DNA of 10,986 nt from Bacteroidales bacterium (lineage in GTDB: Bacteria; Bacteroidota; Bacteroidia; Bacteroidales; UBA7960): the NCBI GenBank assembly GCA_007122745.1, contig SKTA01000242.1, positions 1-10,986 on the forward strand, given 5' to 3'. The notes beneath the pieces are model-generated. The model did no database searches, had not been told where the DNA came from, and saw only the letters and a list, made by a program, of their open reading frames with translations. The position numbers and the translations under genes were made by a program. This document shows, piece after piece, positions 7,156 through 10,986 of the stretch. Positions within the stretch are counted from its first letter, which is position 1, and each line of letters starts with the position of its first letter.

Positions 7156-8296
7156 GGAAAAACAACATAGCACGCTGAAGGTAATCATTGCCGGTGGTGG
7201 TACGGGAGGTCATGTATTTCCTGCCATTGCAATTGCTACCGCATTAAAGAAAAAGGTGTTTGATGCACGCATTCTCTTTGTTGGAGCCAAAGGACGCATG
7301 GAGATGCGTAAGGTGCCGGAAGCGGGTTTTCACATAATCGGACTTGACATTGCCGGGTTACAACGGCGGCTCACATGGAAAAACATATTGCTTCCCTGGA
7401 AGTTGCTGAAGAGTATCAGAGGTGCAAAAAAAATTGTAAGGCGATTCAGACCGGATGTAGTGATAGGTGTAGGTGGTTATGCCAGTGGACCATTGCTATG
7501 GGCTGCGGCAAAAGAGCATATTCCGATGCTTATTCAGGAGCAGAACTCCTATCCCGGGTTGACCAACCGCCTCTTGGGCAAAAAAGCGGACAAAATCTGT
7601 GTGGCCTACGAAAACATGGATAAATACTTTCCAAAACAAAAGCTTTACATAACGGGCAATCCAATCAGGGAAGAGGTTGTCAATATTGAGGGAAAACATC
7701 AGGAGGCATTGGATTATTTCAAACTCACCGGTAATGGCCCCGTTTTGCTGGTAACAGGAGGCAGTCTTGGAGCACGTACCATTAACGAGAGCATGGCCAG
7801 GCACCTGGAAGAGATTTTAGAACAAGGGATTCGGGTGATCTGGCAAACCGGGAGGTTATATTTTAAGGAGGCTACACGAATACAACAGCAGCTAAAGAAT
7901 CGAAAAAATGTTGTGGTGATGCAGTTCATCAACAGAATGGATTATGCCTATGCAGCAGCAGATCTTGTGGTAAGCCGTGCGGGTGCCATTGCGGTATCGG
8001 AACTGTGTGTCATCCGAAAACCGGCAATCCTTATCCCCTCCCCCAATGTGGCAGAGGATCATCAGACAAAAAATGCAATGGCGCTCGTCAATCAGCATGC
8101 TGCCTTAATGATCAGGGATGCAGATGCCCGTTCCAGGCTGGGAGATGAGGTTACGGCACTCATATTTGACCAGGACAAGATGCACCGGCTGAAAGAAAAA
8201 ATGGCTGCGCTTTCCTACAGGAATGCAGCCGGCGTAATTGCCGGAGTTGCATTAAGTATTGTAAAAACAAATTATAAAGTGGTTAACGAACAGTGA
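7148..8296 (+). CDS. murG: UDP-GlcNAc:lipid I N-acetylglucosaminyltransferase (MurG)
   Basis: Peripheral membrane GT-B glycosyltransferase on the cytoplasmic face that converts lipid I to lipid II. The 382 residues are slightly longer than E. coli MurG (355). The first glycine-rich loop is GGTGGH (residues 17-22). It is followed by GVGGYASGP, Q130-EQNSYPG, the second glycine-rich loop TGGSLGA (203-209), and R277-AGAIAVSE285, which holds the conserved Glu that contacts the donor sugar. HQTKNAMAL completes the nucleotide-sugar pocket. All signature motifs are intact. The start overlaps the end of ftsW by 8 bp, and the stop overlaps the murC start in a GTGA tetranucleotide, so all three are likely translated as a coupled unit. 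Confidence 0.97.
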   Translation: MNKEKQHSTLKVIIAGGGTGGHVFPAIAIATALKKKVFDARILFVGAKGRMEMRKVPEAGFHIIGLDIAGLQRRLTWKNILLPWKLLKSIRGAKKIVRRFRPDVVIGVGGYASGPLLWAAAKEHIPMLIQEQNSYPGLTNRLLGKKADKICVAYENMDKYFPKQKLYITGNPIREEVVNIEGKHQEALDYFKLTGNGPVLLVTGGSLGARTINESMARHLEEILEQGIRVIWQTGRLYFKEATRIQQQLKNRKNVVVMQFINRMDYAYAAADLVVSRAGAIAVSELCVIRKPAILIPSPNVAEDHQTKNAMALVNQHAALMIRDADARSRLGDEVTALIFDQDKMHRLKEKMAALSYRNAAGVIAGVALSIVKTNYKVVNEQ

Positions 8297-9657
8297 AAAA
8301 ACCGTTGCACGACATACAGCACATGTTTTTCCTGGGTATCGGGGGAATAGGAATGAGTGCCCTGGCACGTCACTTCCATAGCAGGGGTGCTCATGTATGC
8401 GGTTACGACAAAACCCCCTCTGATCTTACACAAGCCTTGCAAAATGAAGGGATTGAAGTATTTTATGATGATGATCCGTCACTGATAGGCCAAACACCTG
8501 AATTGGTGGTTTATACACCGGCAGTTCCGGCAGATACCAAATTGTTTCAGCACTTTAATAACACAAAGGTTCCCTTCGTTAAACGCGCAAAAGTTCTGGG
8601 AATGCTATCAGAAACAATGCCTACCATAGCGGTAGCAGGCACCCACGGGAAAACCACTATCTGTGCAATGCTTACTCATATTATGAAATACGCGGGCACG
8701 CCCTGTTTGTCTGTTCTTGGTGGCATCAGCCTCAACTACAACAGCAATTACATAGGGGATGCACAGGCAGAATGGCTGATCGCTGAAGCTGATGAGTTTG
8801 ACAGGTCATTCCTGCATCTGAAGCCACAGCTGGCACTCATAAGTGCTGTTGACAGTGATCATCTCGATATCTACGGTGACCGAAAAAAGTTGTTGGAGTC
8901 ATTTGAACTTTTTATTCAAAACCTGGATCCCAATGGACATTTGCTGTTTCGAAAAGGGATTAAAAATGAGCTTGCTATTTTAAAAAATGCCACAGATTAC
9001 CATATCGACCCTCCTGCCGGATACTTTTTTAAAAATGTTCATATTCAGGATGGTCGGTACCGAGGAAATATTGACGGAAAACTGCAACTGTCTGGCATCG
9101 CCTTGCAGCACCCCGGAAGGCATAACATGGAAAACGCCCTTGGTGCCGCTGCCCTGGCCCATCGGGCCGGCATCTGTCCTAACGACATCAGGGACGGGCT
9201 GAATAGCTTTACAGGTGTCAAGCGTCGCTTTGAAATACACCTGCAAACAAAGAAAACGATTTATGTTGACGATTATGCACACCATCCTGCAGAGATCACG
9301 GCATGCATCGAATCAGCACGTGAAATGTGGCCTGGGAAAAGGGTTACAGGGGTCTTTCAGCCTCACCTGTTCTCGCGGACAAGGGACCTGGCCGGTCAGT
9401 TTGCAGAGAGCCTTGAGCAGTTGGATGAAGTGATCCTGCTGGACATATATCCGGCCCGTGAAAAACCAATCCAGGGTGTAGACCCGAAAATAATCATCAA
9501 CAAGATCAAAAAAACAAAAGCTCAACACATGAGCAAAGAGGAAATGGTTGACCATCTGGCGAAAAAACCAACTGAAGTGGTTTTGACAATGGGCGCAGGT
9601 GATATTGACCGTTTGTGTCCGCTTATTAAGCAAAGTCTGATGCAAAAAGAACTATGA
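8293..9657 (+). CDS. murC: UDP-N-acetylmuramate : L-alanine ligase (MurC)
   Basis: Cytoplasmic ATP-dependent ligase that adds the first amino acid, L-Ala, to UDP-MurNAc. The 454 residues fit the family. The N-terminal Rossmann domain has GIGGIG (15-20). The ATPase domain has the P-loop G116-THGKTT. EADEFDRSFL, SAVDSDHLDIY and GRHNMENALGAAALA follow; the last is the intact form of the adenine-site motif that is damaged in the murD remnant. The C-terminal domain has D326-DYAHHPAEI and QPHLFSRTRDL, typical of MurC. The start is the GTG inside the GTGA overlap with the murG stop. The 3' end overlaps ftsQ in ATGA. The THGKTT and DDYAHHP motifs mark it as MurC, so it cannot be the missing MurD. Confidence 0.97.
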   Translation: MKKPLHDIQHMFFLGIGGIGMSALARHFHSRGAHVCGYDKTPSDLTQALQNEGIEVFYDDDPSLIGQTPELVVYTPAVPADTKLFQHFNNTKVPFVKRAKVLGMLSETMPTIAVAGTHGKTTICAMLTHIMKYAGTPCLSVLGGISLNYNSNYIGDAQAEWLIAEADEFDRSFLHLKPQLALISAVDSDHLDIYGDRKKLLESFELFIQNLDPNGHLLFRKGIKNELAILKNATDYHIDPPAGYFFKNVHIQDGRYRGNIDGKLQLSGIALQHPGRHNMENALGAAALAHRAGICPNDIRDGLNSFTGVKRRFEIHLQTKKTIYVDDYAHHPAEITACIESAREMWPGKRVTGVFQPHLFSRTRDLAGQFAESLEQLDEVILLDIYPAREKPIQGVDPKIIINKIKKTKAQHMSKEEMVDHLAKKPTEVVLTMGAGDIDRLCPLIKQSLMQKEL

Positions 9658-10439
9658 TGCTGCGCAAAACACTACATATCATTCTTTACCTGCTGGTAGT
9701 TGCCGGACTGGTAGCCCTGTTTGGATTTGCAGCCAGATACCACCAGTTTAAAAAATGCAGCAAAGCCGACATCACGATCACAAGTTTAAGCGGCAATTAT
9801 TTCATTCATCATGATGACTTAAAATATACAATTAACGAACATCTTGACAGTCTGGAAGGAACGATCATGACTGCTGAAAGGCTCATGAATGTGCACAGGC
9901 TTATCAGCAGCAACCCGTTTGTTGCAAATGCCAATGTTTTCCGCACGGTACAAGGAAGAGTCGGCATTGAGATCACTTTGCGTGACCCTGTTGTACGCGT
10001 TGTGAACAGTAACAACCAAAGCTTTTACATTGATAGTGAGGGTTATATGTTTCCATTATCAGAAAGACATACCGCGAGGGTAATGATTGCAACAGGACAG
10101 ATTGCCGTACCCTTTGTTGCCGGAGCGCATGTGACCGACACAATAGCCGGGGGGCATCAGGATGCGCATTTATCGGGGCTGTTTCAGCTGGTCAGCTTTA
10201 TCCATTCCGAATCATTTTGGAGGGCATTTATTGATCATGTTTATGTAACGGCAGATGGCAAGTATGAACTGACACCCAGAAATGCAGTGCACATTATCCA
10301 GTTTGGCAAAGCTGAAAGGATCGCGCAAAAGTTCAGAAAATTAAAAATGTTTTACACCGGTAATCTTGCACAGAAAGGTTGGTATTATTATAAAACCATC
10401 AATCTGGAATTTAATAATCAGGTAATTTGTTCAAAATAG
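9654..10439 (+). CDS. ftsQ: Cell division protein FtsQ
   Basis: Bitopic division protein that links FtsL (and FtsB where present) to the cytoplasmic divisome. The 261 residues show a short cytoplasmic end, one membrane segment (about 7-27), and a POTRA-like region (about 38-112) with the pattern of strand, HHDDL helix and the SSNPFVANANV / IEITLRDPVVRV strands. The FtsQ beta domain follows, including FYIDSEGYMFPLS, and ends near INLEFNNQVICSK. FtsQ is poorly conserved, so the assignment rests on topology, these family-like patches and its place between murC and ftsA. The ATG lies in the ATGA overlap with the murC stop; a second ATG follows immediately. The gap to ftsA is 8 bp. Confidence 0.93.
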   Translation: MMLRKTLHIILYLLVVAGLVALFGFAARYHQFKKCSKADITITSLSGNYFIHHDDLKYTINEHLDSLEGTIMTAERLMNVHRLISSNPFVANANVFRTVQGRVGIEITLRDPVVRVVNSNNQSFYIDSEGYMFPLSERHTARVMIATGQIAVPFVAGAHVTDTIAGGHQDAHLSGLFQLVSFIHSESFWRAFIDHVYVTADGKYELTPRNAVHIIQFGKAERIAQKFRKLKMFYTGNLAQKGWYYYKTINLEFNNQVICSK

Positions 10440-10447
10440 ATAACACT

Positions 10448-10986
10448 ATGGAATCATCGGAAATCATCGTTGGTCTTGATATTGGTTCAACAAAAATCGC
10501 CTGTATAGTTGGACGAAAAAATGAATATGGGAAGGTTGAAATTCTTGGAATGGGGCGAGCCGATTCATTGGGGGTAAACCGTGGTGTTGTTGAAAACATT
10601 CAGTACACGGTTAACTCCATTGAGGAGGCGGTTAAGGAGGCCGGCTTAAGTTCCGACGTTGACATCAAGATTGTAAATGTAGGGATTGCTGGTCAGCACA
10701 TCCGCAGCGTTCAACATCGCGGAAACATCATGCGAAACAGCATTGATGAGGAGATTGAGCAGGTCGATGTCGACAATCTGGTTGAGAACATGTACAAACT
10801 TGCCCTTCCTCCGGGTGAAGAGATCATAGATGTTATACCGCAAGAGTTCATCATTGATGGGCAGCAGGGGATCCGGGAAGCAATCGGGATGTCGGGGAGC
10901 TGCCTGGAGGCCAAATTCCATATCATTACCGGGAAAGTGGCGGCGGGAAAAAACATCGACAAATGTGTGACCAAAGCCGGATTGGA
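10448..10986 (+). CDS. ftsA: Cell division protein FtsA, 5' part (runs off the window)
   Basis: Actin-like ATPase that anchors FtsZ to the membrane. Only the first 179 codons are present; the frame is open to the last base. The N-terminus shows the phosphate-1 loop VGLDIGSTKIACIVG (about residues 8-22). The FtsA-specific 1C (SHS2) region follows: NVGIAGQHIRS, the DVIPQEFIIDG stretch and GMSGSCLEAKFHIITG. These residues separate FtsA from MreB and DnaK. The ATG is 8 bp after the ftsQ stop. The membrane-targeting helix and the ATPase subdomain 2 lie beyond the window, where ftsZ would be expected next from the usual Bacteroidota order. Confidence 0.95.
   Translation, partial: MESSEIIVGLDIGSTKIACIVGRKNEYGKVEILGMGRADSLGVNRGVVENIQYTVNSIEEAVKEAGLSSDVDIKIVNVGIAGQHIRSVQHRGNIMRNSIDEEIEQVDVDNLVENMYKLALPPGEEIIDVIPQEFIIDGQQGIREAIGMSGSCLEAKFHIITGKVAAGKNIDKCVTKAGL

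Noticed and set aside
8293..9657. MurC as a bifunctional or substitute MurD
   Set aside because: Length, THGKTT and DDYAHHP motifs are those of ordinary MurC, with no extra domain.

Overview
The window is one stretch of a division and cell wall (dcw) cluster, with every gene on the + strand. The order is ftsL-like, ftsI, murE, mraY, a murD remnant, ftsW, murG, murC, ftsQ and the 5' part of ftsA. The order itself, the FtsL-like protein, a class B penicillin-binding protein with one C-terminal PASTA domain, an enlarged MraY of 418 residues, and A-rich start regions without clear Shine-Dalgarno sequences all point to Bacteroidota, probably Bacteroidales-like. The MurE DNPR motif predicts meso-diaminopimelate peptidoglycan. 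No RNA genes, mobile elements, CRISPR arrays or convincing terminators were found.

Layout: 2-406 FtsL-like protein and 449-2551 FtsI/PBP (division transpeptidase); 2561-4018 MurE and 4022-5278 MraY (third amino acid addition, then lipid I formation); 5279-5341 a G-free spacer with a 7-bp tandem repeat; 5342-5890 an ORF holding only the C-terminal domain of MurD; 5891-5994 a second spacer with an 8-bp tandem repeat; 5995-7155 FtsW; 7148-8296 MurG; 8293-9657 MurC; 9654-10439 FtsQ; 10448 to the window end FtsA (incomplete). From ftsW to ftsQ the genes overlap by 4-8 bp, which suggests translational coupling.

Together the genes take UDP-MurNAc through peptide addition (MurC, MurE) to lipid I (MraY) and lipid II (MurG), polymerise and cross-link it at the septum (FtsW, FtsI), and link this to the divisome (FtsL, FtsQ, FtsA). 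The one enzyme missing in working form is MurD, the D-glutamate ligase. Its slot in the order is kept, but the UDP-substrate and ATPase domains are gone. The remaining domain has also lost residues that contact D-Glu and substrate in E. coli MurD. This MurD remnant, bracketed by two related tandem arrays, is the main point of interest. The rest of the window is an ordinary, well-conserved cluster.
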